This document shows positions 1-7,939 of a stretch of DNA of 64,000 nucleotides, in pieces (position 1 is the first letter of the stretch; the number at the start of each line of letters is the position of its first letter). The DNA is taken from the NCBI GenBank assembly GCA_022072445.1, contig JAJVHV010000011.1:1-64000 (forward strand). Direction: 5' to 3'. Made by a program: the position numbers and the translations under genes. The notes below the pieces were generated by a model. The model was given only the letters and a program-made list of their open reading frames with translations. It did no database searches and was not told where the DNA came from. This DNA comes from Phycisphaerae bacterium. GTDB taxonomy: Bacteria > Planctomycetota > Phycisphaerae > UBA1845 > Fen-1342.

Positions 1-1
1 A

Positions 2-130
2 TCAAACGCTCCGACCGTCGCCGCGGGCAGCACCCGGGGCGCAGCCCGCCCGCACGGTCGCCGCGGCCGGCGCGGCCGTGGTCGCCGCGGACGCCGTCGC
101 GGCGGTCGCCCGCCCACACCCGGCCCGTAG
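2..130 (+). CDS. C-terminal tail of an Arg/Gly-rich protein (partial)
   Basis: This frame is open at the left edge and stops at TAG 128-130, so only the last 42 codons are visible. The tail is dominated by Arg and Gly (GRRGRRGRGRRGRRRGG) and ends in PPTPGP. RG-rich tails are common on bacterial RNA-binding proteins such as DEAD-box helicases, but no catalytic domain is in the window, so no function is assigned. The frame starting at base 1 also stays open, to TGA 133-135, and would give an Arg/Pro/Ser-rich tail, so the true frame is uncertain. Confidence 0.35.
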   Translation, partial: SNAPTVAAGSTRGAARPHGRRGRRGRGRRGRRRGGRPPTPGP

Positions 131-300
131 CTTGAACATCTTCCCCGATTCGCGTGGAGAGCAGCCGCCCCGGCTGCACTCCGCCCCGGCTGCGCCCCCG
201 CGCCCCCGGATAACGAAACTCCAGCCGAGGCACCGCCCGCGGGGAGACTGGTAGGGCCACAGCGGGCAGGATGCCCCCTCCACTCAGCGTCGCTTCCGCT

Positions 301-1593
301 CTACGGCAGAAACTCCAGCAACCGATCCACCGTCCGTTGCGTCGCGCCCTGGCGCGACACGATCGCTGCCCGCCCGGCCTCACCCATCCGCCGCCGCCGC
401 TCCGCGTCGGCCAGCAGCTCGCCCGCCGCCCGCGCCAGCGACGCCGCGTCGCTCACGCAAATGCACGCCCCCGCCTCGCTCAGCAGCGCCACGGCTTCCG
501 CGAAATTCTCCGTGTGCGGTCCGACCAGCAACGGCTTACCCAGCCCCGCCACCTCCATCACGTCCGAACCACCCATCGGCACCAGCGTCCGCCCCACGAA
601 GACCACGCTCGCCAGCCCATAGAACTTCCGCAGCTCGCCCATCGTGTCGCCCAGAAAAACGTGCTTCCCGGGCTCCGGCACAGCCGGCATCACCGGCGTT
701 CCGCTGCTGCGCCGCAAACAGACGAATCCACGGCTCGCGATCAGCCGCGCCACCTCGTCGAATCGTTCCGGCTTTCGCGGCACGATCGCAAGCTGCACGT
801 CCGGATGAGCGCGGCGCAGCGCGTCGAACGCGTCCAGCACGAGCGCCTCTTCGTCGGTTCCGGTGCTGCCCGCCACCAGCAGCGGCCGCGCCGCGTCGAT
901 GCTCATCGCCTCCGCCAGCTGCTCCTGTCCCGCGATCCGCTCGCTCACCTCCGCCGTGTCGTACTTCAGCGATCCGGTCACCATGACCCGCCGCGCCGGC
1001 ACGCCCAGCTCGACAAAGCGTGCCGCGTAGCTCGCGTCCTGCGCCGCTACGAAACTCACCCGCCCGAACATCATCCGCGCCGCCCGCCGCACCAACGGCA
1101 GCCGGAACCGCCGCATGCTCTTGCCTTCCGTCACGCGGCCGTTTGCGATCACTACCGGAATGCCGCGCTGCTCGGCGATCAGCAGCAGATTCGGCCACGC
1201 CTCCAGCTCCATCAGCACGATGACGTGCGGCCGGATGCGGCCGAAAGCCCGCCGGAGCGCGAACGACAAATCCAGCGGAAAGCGAAACACCGTGTGATTC
1301 GGATACAGCCCCCGGGCCCGCTCCAGCCCCGTCCGCGTCGTGCTGCTGATCGCCACCACCGTGTCCGGCGAGCGCCGCCGGATGTCCGCCACCAGCGTCT
1401 GCGTCGCGTTGATCTCCCCCAGCGACACGCCGTGAATCCACACGCACCGGCTGGCGACCGGCCGCGACGGCACGCCGCCCAGCAGCTCGTTGAGCGTCGA
1501 GGTCGACGGTCCGCGCATGATCCGCCGATAGAGCAGGTACGGCCACCCGACCAGCAGCGCCAGGGCGTACACCAGGTCGTACACCAGGCTCAT
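301..1593 (-). CDS. waaA: 3-deoxy-D-manno-octulosonic acid (Kdo) transferase, GT30
   Basis: This enzyme transfers Kdo from CMP-Kdo to lipid A at the inner face of the cytoplasmic membrane. The predicted protein is 430 aa, the usual family length. An N-terminal membrane anchor lies at residues 5-21 (LVYDLVYALALLVGWPYLL). The acceptor-side motif HGVSLGE ends in Glu60, which aligns with the catalytic Glu of the family. The C-terminal half carries the GT-B nucleotide-sugar region with FVGRTLVPMGG, DVMEVAGLGKP and the following PHTENF. The ATG at 1593 is preferred because the longer upstream frame would overlap the divergent gene at 1728 and would put about 70 unrelated basic residues before the anchor. 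It implies an LPS-like outer membrane. Confidence 0.93.
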   Translation of the reverse strand: MSLVYDLVYALALLVGWPYLLYRRIMRGPSTSTLNELLGGVPSRPVASRCVWIHGVSLGEINATQTLVADIRRRSPDTVVAISSTTRTGLERARGLYPNHTVFRFPLDLSFALRRAFGRIRPHVIVLMELEAWPNLLLIAEQRGIPVVIANGRVTEGKSMRRFRLPLVRRAARMMFGRVSFVAAQDASYAARFVELGVPARRVMVTGSLKYDTAEVSERIAGQEQLAEAMSIDAARPLLVAGSTGTDEEALVLDAFDALRRAHPDVQLAIVPRKPERFDEVARLIASRGFVCLRRSSGTPVMPAVPEPGKHVFLGDTMGELRKFYGLASVVFVGRTLVPMGGSDVMEVAGLGKPLLVGPHTENFAEAVALLSEAGACICVSDAASLARAAGELLADAERRRRMGEAGRAAIVSRQGATQRTVDRLLEFLP

Positions 1594-1727
1594 GGCGCGC
1601 TGCGACCCCGCTGCCCCGCGTGACGTGCCGCTGCCCGCCGGCCGCGATGCCGGGAAGTCCGTCTGAATTGGCGGCGCCGCCGAATCGTCATTAAGATCAT
1701 GACGCTCTGTGCGTGGGAGAAACCAAC

Positions 1728-2561
1728 GTGCCGAACCCTCGAAACCCGCGTCTGCCGCGCATCGTAGCCGCTGCCGTCGCGATCGTCGCGGCCACCGTGG
1801 CGGGCGCACAGGAATCGCGCCCCGCCGCTCCGCTCGATCCCGAAGTCGACAAGATACTCTCGCGCCTCGAAGACGCCGACATCCGCGACGTCCGCGCCCG
1901 GCTCGAATGGTCGATCCGCTACACGATCGAGGACACCGTCGATACCAAGCTCGGCGAAATCTGGTACAAGCAGCTTCAGCCGGTGGCGAGATTCAAAGTC
2001 CGCTTTGAAGCCGTCATCCGCGATGAACGACGCACCAAACTCGACGAGACCCACATGTTCGACGGTCGCTGGTACGTCGAACTCCGCAGCGACACGCGCA
2101 CCGTCACTCGTCGAGAGCTGCGTCGCCCCGACGAAATCGGCAACCCCTATCGCCTGGGCGAAGGATTGTTCCCCGTCCCGTTTGGCCAGAAGAAAGCCGA
2201 CATTCTCAGCGAATTCGACGTCGCCCTGGCGCCGCCCGTCGACGCCGACCCGCCGCATTCCGACCACCTGCTGCTCACCCCGCGACCCGGAACGCGCACC
2301 GCCGAGCGCTACTCACGCATCGAGTTCTGGGTCGATCGCAACCGCCGCGGCCTGCCGGTTCGCGTTCGCGCCGTTCGCAATGACGGCCATGAGCGGCCCA
2401 ACGAGATCCTCACCATCTCGTTTACCGACATCGACGTAAACGCCGGCTTCGCCGCCAGCATCTTCGAAATCGAGAAACCGGCCGGCTATCGCGAAGAGGT
2501 CGAGCCGCTGCCGCCGCCCGACGTCCTCGTGCCCCCCACGTCCGCGCCTTCGACGCCCTGA
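1728..2561 (+). CDS. Exported protein of unknown function
   Basis: The predicted protein is 277 aa from the GTG at 1728, which has GGGAGA about 7 bases upstream; a second in-frame GTG lies at 1713. Residues about 8-28 form a signal peptide (LPRIVAAAVAIVAATVAGAQ). The mature part is rich in charged beta-strand-like segments (RFKVRFEAVIRDERRTK, YSRIEFWVDRNRRGLPVRV) and ends in a Pro-rich tail. The pattern of paired strands and the phrase on a residue's relation to a hydrophobic sheet recalls LolA/DUF2092-type periplasmic proteins, but this resemblance is weak and I do not assign a family. It is divergent from waaA and lies 7 bases upstream of the DUF309 gene. Confidence 0.8.
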   Translation: MPNPRNPRLPRIVAAAVAIVAATVAGAQESRPAAPLDPEVDKILSRLEDADIRDVRARLEWSIRYTIEDTVDTKLGEIWYKQLQPVARFKVRFEAVIRDERRTKLDETHMFDGRWYVELRSDTRTVTRRELRRPDEIGNPYRLGEGLFPVPFGQKKADILSEFDVALAPPVDADPPHSDHLLLTPRPGTRTAERYSRIEFWVDRNRRGLPVRVRAVRNDGHERPNEILTISFTDIDVNAGFAASIFEIEKPAGYREEVEPLPPPDVLVPPTSAPSTP

Positions 2562-2568
2562 GGTTCGC

Positions 2569-3570
2569 GTGCTCGCCGAACCGGAACCGCCGCAGCCCGC
2601 TGTCCCGCGCCTCAGCGACTGGCCTTTCCCGCCTTACCGTTTCGTCCCCGGCCTGAATCCTCACCCCAGCACCCTGAGCCTGCCGCCCGAGCCGCGACCA
2701 TACCCGCCCGAGCCGCGACCGCATCCGCCCGAGCCGCGACCGCATCCGCCCGAGCCGCGACCGCATCCGCCCGAGCCGCGACCGCATCCGCCCGAGCCGC
2801 GACCGTCAGGGAGCGGTTTCCTAGCCCCGCGCGAAAACCCCTCGACCGCAGCTCGCACTCCGGCTCGGCCACGAAACCGCTTGCTGACGCGCGCGGCTCG
2901 GCACCCACATTCGCCCGAGCCGCGACCACACCCGCCCGAGCCGCGACCACACCCGCCCGAGCCGCGACCGCATCCGCCCGAGCCGCGACCGTCAGGGAGC
3001 GGTTTCCTAGCCCCGCGCGAAAACCCCTCGACCGCAGCTCGCACTCCGGCTCGGCCACGAAACCGCTTGCTGACGCGCGCGGCTCGGCACCCACATTCGC
3101 CCGAGCCGCGACCACACCCGCCCGAGCCGCGACCGTCAGGGAGCGGCGGCCGACAAGGACGCCCCCAACCTCAATTGAGCCACGCCGAACCGGAAGCACG
3201 CCTCTTTCCGACCCGCTGGCACGACTGCCCGCACTACCTTTTTGGCGTTGATCTCTACAACTTCGCATACTGGTGGGAAGCACACGAAGCCTGGGAAGAC
3301 ATCTGGCGAGAACTTCCGCCTACCGACCCGTGCCGCGCTTTCCTCCAATGCCTCATCCAGGTCTCCGCGGCCCACCTCAAGCGGCACCTCGGCGTCGAGC
3401 GCGGCGTGCACGAACTGCTCTCCCGCGCCCAGCGCAATTTCAACGCCGCTGCCGCCGCCCCACCGCACACCGGCGGCATCGACCGCCTCGCCTGGTGGAC
3501 CGCCGTGCAGCGCTACTTCTCCGGTCAGACCACCCATTTCCCGTTTCTTCAGCCGCACGCAGATGCCTGA
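2569..3570 (+). CDS. DUF309-domain protein with a large proline-rich repeat insertion
   Basis: The predicted protein is 333 aa, starting at GTG 2569 with GAGG 5 bases upstream. The last third, from about residue 200, is a DUF309 domain: YLFGVDLYNFAYWWEAHEAW, then DPCRAFLQCLIQVSAAHLKR. DUF309 proteins are usually small (roughly 100-180 aa) and of unknown biochemical role. Residues about 40-195 are almost wholly composed of a repeated heptad PPEPRPH and of two copies of a block containing SGSGFLAPRENPSTAARTPA. This part corresponds to the DNA repeat array at 2686-3146 and looks like an in-frame expansion rather than a domain. The N-terminal 30 residues (EPPQPAVPRLSDWPFPPYRF) look native and match no repeat. 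Confidence 0.85.
   Translation: MLAEPEPPQPAVPRLSDWPFPPYRFVPGLNPHPSTLSLPPEPRPYPPEPRPHPPEPRPHPPEPRPHPPEPRPHPPEPRPSGSGFLAPRENPSTAARTPARPRNRLLTRAARHPHSPEPRPHPPEPRPHPPEPRPHPPEPRPSGSGFLAPRENPSTAARTPARPRNRLLTRAARHPHSPEPRPHPPEPRPSGSGGRQGRPQPQLSHAEPEARLFPTRWHDCPHYLFGVDLYNFAYWWEAHEAWEDIWRELPPTDPCRAFLQCLIQVSAAHLKRHLGVERGVHELLSRAQRNFNAAAAAPPHTGGIDRLAWWTAVQRYFSGQTTHFPFLQPHADA
2794..2899. mobile_element. Small inverted-repeat (MITE/REP-like) element, copy 1
   Basis: A 26-bp left arm at 2794-2819 starts GAGCCGCGACCGTCAGGGAG. The right arm at 2874-2899 is its imperfect reverse complement, with about five mismatches. The arms flank 54 bp of unique-looking sequence. There is no room for a transposase, so any mobility would be in trans. 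It is copied at 2980-3085, and related arms lie at 7107-7130 and 28195-28218. Confidence 0.6.
2980..3085. mobile_element. Small inverted-repeat (MITE/REP-like) element, copy 2
   Basis: This copy lies exactly 186 bp after copy 1 and has the same arms (2980-3005 and 3060-3085) and the same core. The flanking 21-bp units are duplicated with it, so this copy more likely arose by tandem duplication of the whole 186-bp block than by an independent insertion. Confidence 0.6.
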
Positions 3571-3672
3571 CGCCGCGCAGCTCACGCTTCACCCGCCGCA
3601 CGCAAAGTGCCGATAACAACGCGAGCGAATACGCGCGCCGTCGTCACCGCGCGCGATCAACGGACCGCGAAC

Positions 3673-4806
3673 ATGACCGCCCGATTCCGACCGATTCTGA
3701 TCCCCGCTGCCCTCGTGACGCTCGTCGGCTGCGCAGCGCACTCAGCTTCCGAGCGCTCGATCGCACCCGCCGCCAGATCGTCCGAGCCGACGGAGTCGAC
3801 GCCTTCGCGCGGCTTCGCCCTCCGCCAAACCGAGCCGCCCGACGCCGACGGCGCCGATGCCGTACGCCTCTTCGGCGATCAGCCGGAGAGCTCCGTTCCG
3901 CCGTTCGAAGATCGCCTGCTCGCGAATCTGGTGCGACACACCGACACCGACGATGGCGCCGACTTCGATCCCGATATCGATGCGACCGGCAAGCTGCTCG
4001 TCTATGCCACCACGCTCCATGCTCAGCGTCCGAATATCTGCCTGAAGCGCGTCGACGGCTCGGCCATCACCGAACTGGTATCGGACCCCGCCGACGATCT
4101 GCAGCCGCGCTTCAGCCCCGACGGCCGCCGCATCGCATTCGCCTCCAATCGGTCCGGTAACTGGGACATCTGGTTGGTTGACCTGGACGGCAGCCGGCTG
4201 ACGCAACTCACCAGCGACGAGTCGGACGATATCGCTCCATGCTGGTCGCCGGACGGTCAGACGGTGGCATTTACGAGCTGGAATGTCCGCGCTCGACGCT
4301 GGGAGATTTGCAGCGTCGCCCCCGCGCAGCCGTTGCTCCGTCGATTCCTGACGACCGGCATGTTTCCGGACTGGTCCCCAGACGGCCGGCGGCTGGCGTT
4401 CCAACGGCCGCGGCAGCGCGGCAAACGACTTTTCGGAATCTGGACCGTCGATGTCAACGGCGCGGATGTCGGCACACCGATGGAAATCGTTCACAGCCAA
4501 GAGTTTGCGTGCATCACACCGCGCTGGTCGCCCAGGTCCGACTCAATCGTCTACGCAAGCGTCCGAGACGGTAACGATTCACGATACATTGTGTCCACAT
4601 TGTGGCTGGTGAGTGCCGATGGCGGTCATCGGATCCAGTTGACCGACGCCTCGGCTTTGGCGTTCAATCCGGCGTTCGGCGCGGACGGTCGTATCTATTT
4701 TGTCTCGGACCGCGCGAAGACCGAGAACATCTGGTCGCTGCCGGTCGGCGTATCTGAGGACGCCAGCGCGGTCCGGAAACCTCCCAACCCGCCGAGCCCG
4801 CAATAG
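3673..4806 (+). CDS. TolB-like beta-propeller lipoprotein (PD40 repeats)
   Basis: The predicted protein is 377 aa. The ATG at 3673 is chosen because it directly precedes a signal peptide with a lipobox (ILIPAALVTLVGCAAHS), giving a lipid-anchored Cys near residue 20. The body contains WD40-like PD40 repeats: LQPRFSPDGRRIAFASNRSG, IAPCWSPDGQTVAFTSWN, MFPDWSPDGRRLAFQRP, ITPRWSPRSDSIVYASV and FNPAFGADGRIYFVSDRA. Such propellers are found in TolB and in many exported proteins of Planctomycetota, and they usually serve binding rather than catalysis. No Pal-binding partner or tol gene lies nearby, so it is not called TolB. The next gene is also a putative lipoprotein, 30 bases downstream. Confidence 0.88.
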   Translation: MTARFRPILIPAALVTLVGCAAHSASERSIAPAARSSEPTESTPSRGFALRQTEPPDADGADAVRLFGDQPESSVPPFEDRLLANLVRHTDTDDGADFDPDIDATGKLLVYATTLHAQRPNICLKRVDGSAITELVSDPADDLQPRFSPDGRRIAFASNRSGNWDIWLVDLDGSRLTQLTSDESDDIAPCWSPDGQTVAFTSWNVRARRWEICSVAPAQPLLRRFLTTGMFPDWSPDGRRLAFQRPRQRGKRLFGIWTVDVNGADVGTPMEIVHSQEFACITPRWSPRSDSIVYASVRDGNDSRYIVSTLWLVSADGGHRIQLTDASALAFNPAFGADGRIYFVSDRAKTENIWSLPVGVSEDASAVRKPPNPPSPQ

Positions 4807-4836
4807 CGGCTTGATTTATCGGTAGTTCTTGCGCCT

Positions 4837-5625
4837 ATGATAGATTACAGAGGCGAGATAGCGGAGATCTTAACCGGGCAGAGATCGCCGGTCCGCCGCG
4901 CCGATTTTCGGCGCTTTCGAAAGGCGATTCCGCTCGTCGTGTTATTCACATACGCATCGTGTGCGCGACACGAAATGGCGACCGTGCACCCGCACGTCGA
5001 ACCGCCGCTGGTTGTCGTCGTCGCCCCGGTCGTGAATCTGACCGGCGGGACGGACCTGGACCCGCTGCAGGTTACCGACATCATTGCGTCGGAATTCGTG
5101 GCGCGGGGCAACATCTCGGTCGTACCGGTCAATCTGACACTGGCCGCCCTGGCGCGGCGGGGTGTGACGCAGGTCGAGTCGGCGGCGGAAGCGATCGAGT
5201 TGGCGCGCGAGCTGGGCGCCGATGCGACCGTTGTGGCCGCGGTGACCGAATATCGGACCTATGAGCCGTTCATTGTGGGCATGGTGCTGCAATGGTACGA
5301 GCCGCGGGAACTGGCACCGGCCGAGCGATTCGACCCGGTTGGCGCGTCGCGTGCTGCCTGCCCGGTAGAGCACGCCTCCGATGCCGGCGACGCCCTCGAG
5401 CCGCGGTTTCAGATTCAGCGGACGTTCAACGCGGCGGAGGGCTGGGTGCTGGAGGATGTGCGGCGGCACGCTGCGGCTCGTCCGGGCGCCGATGGACCGT
5501 ACGGCTGGCGCGTGCACCTGAAGAGCCAGGATTTATTCGTGCGGTACTGTTCCAGGAGCCTTATTGAGACGATCAGCACGTTGGGTCGGTCGCGACAGGG
5601 CGCGGCGACGGAGACTGGAACGTGA
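4837..5625 (+). CDS. Putative lipoprotein of unknown function
   Basis: The predicted protein is 262 aa. There is no alternative in-frame ATG, GTG or TTG before the hydrophobic stretch, so ATG 4837 is the likely start. A basic stretch (RRADFRRFRK) precedes AIPLVVLFTYASC, a plausible though imperfect lipobox with Cys near residue 42. The following part, VVVVAPVVNLTGGTDLDP with LGADATVVAAVTEYRTYEPF, has the alternating pattern seen in CsgG- and DUF799-type outer-membrane lipoproteins that collect regulators of copy number or export. That is a suggestion only. It overlaps the next small gene by 4 bases (GTGA), so the two are probably cotranslated. Confidence 0.75.
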   Translation: MIDYRGEIAEILTGQRSPVRRADFRRFRKAIPLVVLFTYASCARHEMATVHPHVEPPLVVVVAPVVNLTGGTDLDPLQVTDIIASEFVARGNISVVPVNLTLAALARRGVTQVESAAEAIELARELGADATVVAAVTEYRTYEPFIVGMVLQWYEPRELAPAERFDPVGASRAACPVEHASDAGDALEPRFQIQRTFNAAEGWVLEDVRRHAAARPGADGPYGWRVHLKSQDLFVRYCSRSLIETISTLGRSRQGAATETGT

Positions 5626-5828
5626 GCGGCGCCATGAGACGGCTGAGCCTTGTAAAGGGTGAGCATACGTTCGTGTTTCAGTATCCGCCGGGCGCAGAGA
5701 GCCAGATAGTGGCGTCGTTTGCCGAGCTGGCGGGCGACCCGGAGAGCGAGTTCGACTGGTACGACGCGGCAGTTCTTTCGTACCAGATGGGCCGCCAGAT
5801 CGAAGCGGAACTGAGCGCGGAAGTTTGA
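5622..5828 (+). CDS. Small conserved-looking protein
   Basis: The predicted protein is 68 aa from GTG 5622, which overlaps the stop of the preceding lipoprotein gene in a GTGA. An in-frame ATG at 5634 would give 64 aa. No signal peptide or transmembrane segment is visible. The sequence has a defined core (EHTFVFQYPPGAESQIVASF, then WYDAAVLSYQMGRQIEAEL) that looks like a folded alpha/beta protein, not a shadow of another frame. The family is not recognised. It is placed between the lipoprotein gene and xerC. Confidence 0.65.
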   Translation: MSGAMRRLSLVKGEHTFVFQYPPGAESQIVASFAELAGDPESEFDWYDAAVLSYQMGRQIEAELSAEV

Positions 5829-5906
5829 CGGCCCTGCCACACGGATGTGTGTGGAGCAAGACACCAGGATGGACCTGCGACACCCGGCGAGCGGCGTGAC
5901 AAGCGC

Positions 5907-6908
5907 ATGAGCACTCAAAAGAGCCTGATCTCGGAATTCATCAACTATCTGCGGCACGAGCGGTATTTCTCGCCGCACACGGCCAAATGCTACGCCGCGG
6001 ACCTGCAGCAGTTCTGCGGGTATCTGTGCCACGTTGACACGAAGCTGGCGCAACTGGTGGGGCACGCGCCCGGGACGAACGGGCACACCCGGCCGAGCGC
6101 GGGCGACCTTCCGCTGGTCGACGTGGACGCGATGGCGCTGACGGCGCCGCTGCGGGGCGTGACGACGGAGAAGGTGCGCGAGTTTCTGGCGTATCTGCGC
6201 GACAAGAACTACTGCAAGAGCACGTCGGCGCGGAAGCTGGCGACGCTGCGGTCGTTCTACAAGTTTCTGGTGCGGCGGGGCTACGTCGAATCGAATCCGG
6301 TGGCGCCGATCCGCACGCCGAAGCAGGACAAGCGGCTGCCGAAGTGTCTGGAGGTCGAGCAGATCGACAAGCTGCTGTCGATTCCGGACGCCAAGTCGCT
6401 GCTGGGCGCCCGGGACCGGGCGATGCTGGAGATGCTCTACTCGACGGGCATGCGCGTCAGCGAGCTGGTGGCGATGAACATCGAGGACGCGGATCTCGGG
6501 CAGAACGTGGTTCGCATCCGCGGCAAGGGCAAGAAGCAGCGGATGGTGCCGCTGGGCCCGGGCGCGGTGAAGTCGCTGCTGAACTATCTCGATCTGCGGC
6601 GCGGCGATTCGAAGAATTCGTCGTTCGACGCCGACGCGCTGTTCATCAACAAACACGGCCAGCGGCTGAGCACGCGCAGCGTGCGCCGCAAGCTGGACAA
6701 GTATCTGCTGGAAGCGGGCATTCCGCTGTCGGTCAGCCCGCACACGCTGCGGCACAGCTTTGCGACGCACATGCTGCGGAACGGGGCCGACATCCGCGTG
6801 TTGCAGGAGCTGCTGGGTCACCAGACGCTGAGCACGACGCAGATTTACACGCAGCTTTCGTCGGCGCACATCAAGGAAGAGTACGAGGAAGCGCACCCGC
6901 GGGCGTGA
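5907..6908 (+). CDS. xerC: Tyrosine recombinase XerC/XerD family
   Basis: Xer recombinases resolve chromosome dimers at dif sites by strand exchange through a phosphotyrosine intermediate. From ATG 5907 the protein is 333 aa. The catalytic set is complete: Arg183 (STGMRVSEL), Lys207 (RGKGKKQRMVPL), His279 and Arg282 (HTLRHSFATHML), His305 (ELLGHQTLSTTQ) and Tyr314. The N-terminal SAM-like domain (residues 5-120) carries an extra loop of about 40 residues around 42-85 (HAPGTNGHTRPSAGD), which makes the protein longer than the usual 300 aa. It stands alone with housekeeping-type neighbours and no phage or integron genes, so a chromosomal Xer role is more likely than a mobile integrase. XerC versus XerD cannot be decided here. 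Confidence 0.93.
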   Translation: MSTQKSLISEFINYLRHERYFSPHTAKCYAADLQQFCGYLCHVDTKLAQLVGHAPGTNGHTRPSAGDLPLVDVDAMALTAPLRGVTTEKVREFLAYLRDKNYCKSTSARKLATLRSFYKFLVRRGYVESNPVAPIRTPKQDKRLPKCLEVEQIDKLLSIPDAKSLLGARDRAMLEMLYSTGMRVSELVAMNIEDADLGQNVVRIRGKGKKQRMVPLGPGAVKSLLNYLDLRRGDSKNSSFDADALFINKHGQRLSTRSVRRKLDKYLLEAGIPLSVSPHTLRHSFATHMLRNGADIRVLQELLGHQTLSTTQIYTQLSSAHIKEEYEEAHPRA

Positions 6909-6942
6909 GCCGCGGCACGTGAGGCGATCGACAATCTGATAC

Positions 6943-6971
6943 CGCGGCCGGCCTTATGGTCGGCCGCGTTT
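6943..6971 (+). terminator. Rho-independent terminator after xerC
   Basis: Arms CGCGGCCG (6943-6950) and CGGCCGCG (6961-6968) pair perfectly around a 10-base loop and are followed by TTT. It lies 34 bases after the xerC stop codon. Confidence 0.75.
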
Positions 6972-7231
6972 GCATTGTTGGATTGTGCCGCGGTCGGCAC
7001 CCGACGAATGATGGAATACGTCGAAGGGCGCTCGGCCTGACGCGCGACCCGAGCGCGGAACACTCGGAAGCGCGTTTGCGCGAAGGTACGCGCACTGGCG
7101 GACAAGACCCCTCGCTGACGCTCGGGGCTCGGCTGGGGGCGCCGCTATGTGATCGTGTGCGGTTGACGGCGCTTGCCGCCAGGAATATGCATGTCTGCGC
7201 ATGGGAGACGCGCCCCTTCGCGCAAACAAGC
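6972..7231. other. Non-coding stretch with a palindromic repeat motif
   Basis: With the terminator, this forms a 320-base interval between xerC and the next gene. An open frame continues leftward from the next gene to 6956, but its translation is low-complexity and crosses a repeat, so I do not count it as coding. At 7107-7130 lies ACCCCTCGCTGACGCTCGGG plus GCTC. This is the reverse complement of the proS-embedded motif at 28195-28218 with three differences, and is related to the arms at 2794-2819. No promoter was convincing. Confidence 0.6.
7107..7130 (-). repeat. Copy of the GAGCC-family interspersed motif
   Basis: This is a 24-bp copy of the motif also found in frame in the DUF309 gene (2794-2817 and 2980-3003) and in proS (28195-28218). 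Here it is intergenic and inverted relative to those copies. Confidence 0.7.
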
Positions 7232-7864
7232 ATGAGCGACGACCTCGCAAAGGCCCGGACCGACGACCTCGCCGATGCCCGCGCCACAGCCCTCGACTAC
7301 CTGCACGCCGAACTCGGCGCCCGCGCGCCCGCCGAGCTGCTGCACTGCGCCTGGTTCGACGAATCCCCGCTCGACGGCGAGGGCCGCGCCGCCGTGTTCC
7401 GCTTCAGCGCCGAGGTCGCCTCGACGTTCGACCCGCGCTGCTCCAGCCCCTCCGATTTCTACGTGGTCGCCGGCCGCACGACGCCGAACTACTTCCCCGC
7501 CTACGGGCTCGACGCGGACGACGCGTACAGCCTGCACGTCGGCACGCGCTTCATGCTCGAGATGCGCGTCGGCCTGATCGATTCCGCGGCCGAGCCGCCC
7601 GCGGCCCGCGACGCGCTTCGCGCTTTGATCGCCGAGGTCGCACCCGGCGCCAACCTCACCCGGCTGGACCTGGCCGCCCTCTTCCGCGCCGACGATTCGA
7701 TTTTCGCCGTCTATTCCGCCGACATCGATGGCGAGCGGGTCTACGTGTTCGGTGCCGACTGCCCGCCCGGCTTCTACCGTCGGCCAGATCTGCCACCACA
7801 GGCCGTCCTGCGCCTGCACCTTGGAAAGCTGATCCGCGCCGAGCGCGACGCGCCAGCGGCTTGA
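7232..7864 (+). CDS. Hypothetical protein
   Basis: The predicted protein is 210 aa. The ATG at 7232 (MSDDLAKARTDD) is chosen over a longer upstream frame because coding character begins here and the upstream part crosses a repeat. No signal peptide or transmembrane segment is seen. Recognisable stretches such as SPSDFYVVAGRTTPNYFPAY and DADDAYSLHVGTRFMLEMRV, plus a Pro-rich C-terminus, suggest a compact cytoplasmic alpha/beta protein, but I do not recognise a family. The stop codon lies inside the first unit of the 25-bp tandem repeat at 7851. Confidence 0.75.
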   Translation: MSDDLAKARTDDLADARATALDYLHAELGARAPAELLHCAWFDESPLDGEGRAAVFRFSAEVASTFDPRCSSPSDFYVVAGRTTPNYFPAYGLDADDAYSLHVGTRFMLEMRVGLIDSAAEPPAARDALRALIAEVAPGANLTRLDLAALFRADDSIFAVYSADIDGERVYVFGADCPPGFYRRPDLPPQAVLRLHLGKLIRAERDAPAA

Positions 7865-7925
7865 CGCGCGGGCTACGCCAGCGACTTGACCCGCGGGCCG
7901 CGCCACCGACTTGACCCACGCGCAG
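7851..7925. repeat. Three tandem 25-bp repeats spanning a stop codon
   Basis: The units are 7851-7875, 7876-7900 and 7901-7925, on the theme CGCCAGCGACTTGACCCGCG plus GGCCG. The first unit supplies the last codons and the TGA of the preceding gene. The 25-bp length is not a multiple of three, in contrast to the arrays inside genes. Confidence 0.85.
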
Positions 7926-7939
7926 CGCCCGGACCTAGA

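Larger units (their letters stand above)
2686..3146 (+). repeat. Composite in-frame repeat array: 21-bp units within 186-bp units
   Basis: A 21-bp unit (CCCGAGCCGCGACCGCATCC plus G, with small variants) encodes PPEPRPH. It occurs five times from 2686, then recurs between two near-identical 186-bp blocks at 2794-2979 and 2980-3165. Each 186-bp block begins with a 106-bp inverted-repeat element. Both unit lengths are multiples of three, so the array keeps the DUF309 reading frame. Confidence 0.95.

Noticed and set aside
2-283. Minus-strand open frame at the left edge
   Set aside because: The translation is Ala/Arg low-complexity with no start signal and is antisense to the RG-rich tail.
5907-6908. 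Phage or integron integrase
   Set aside because: No attachment site, cassette or phage gene is nearby, and the protein has the Xer layout.
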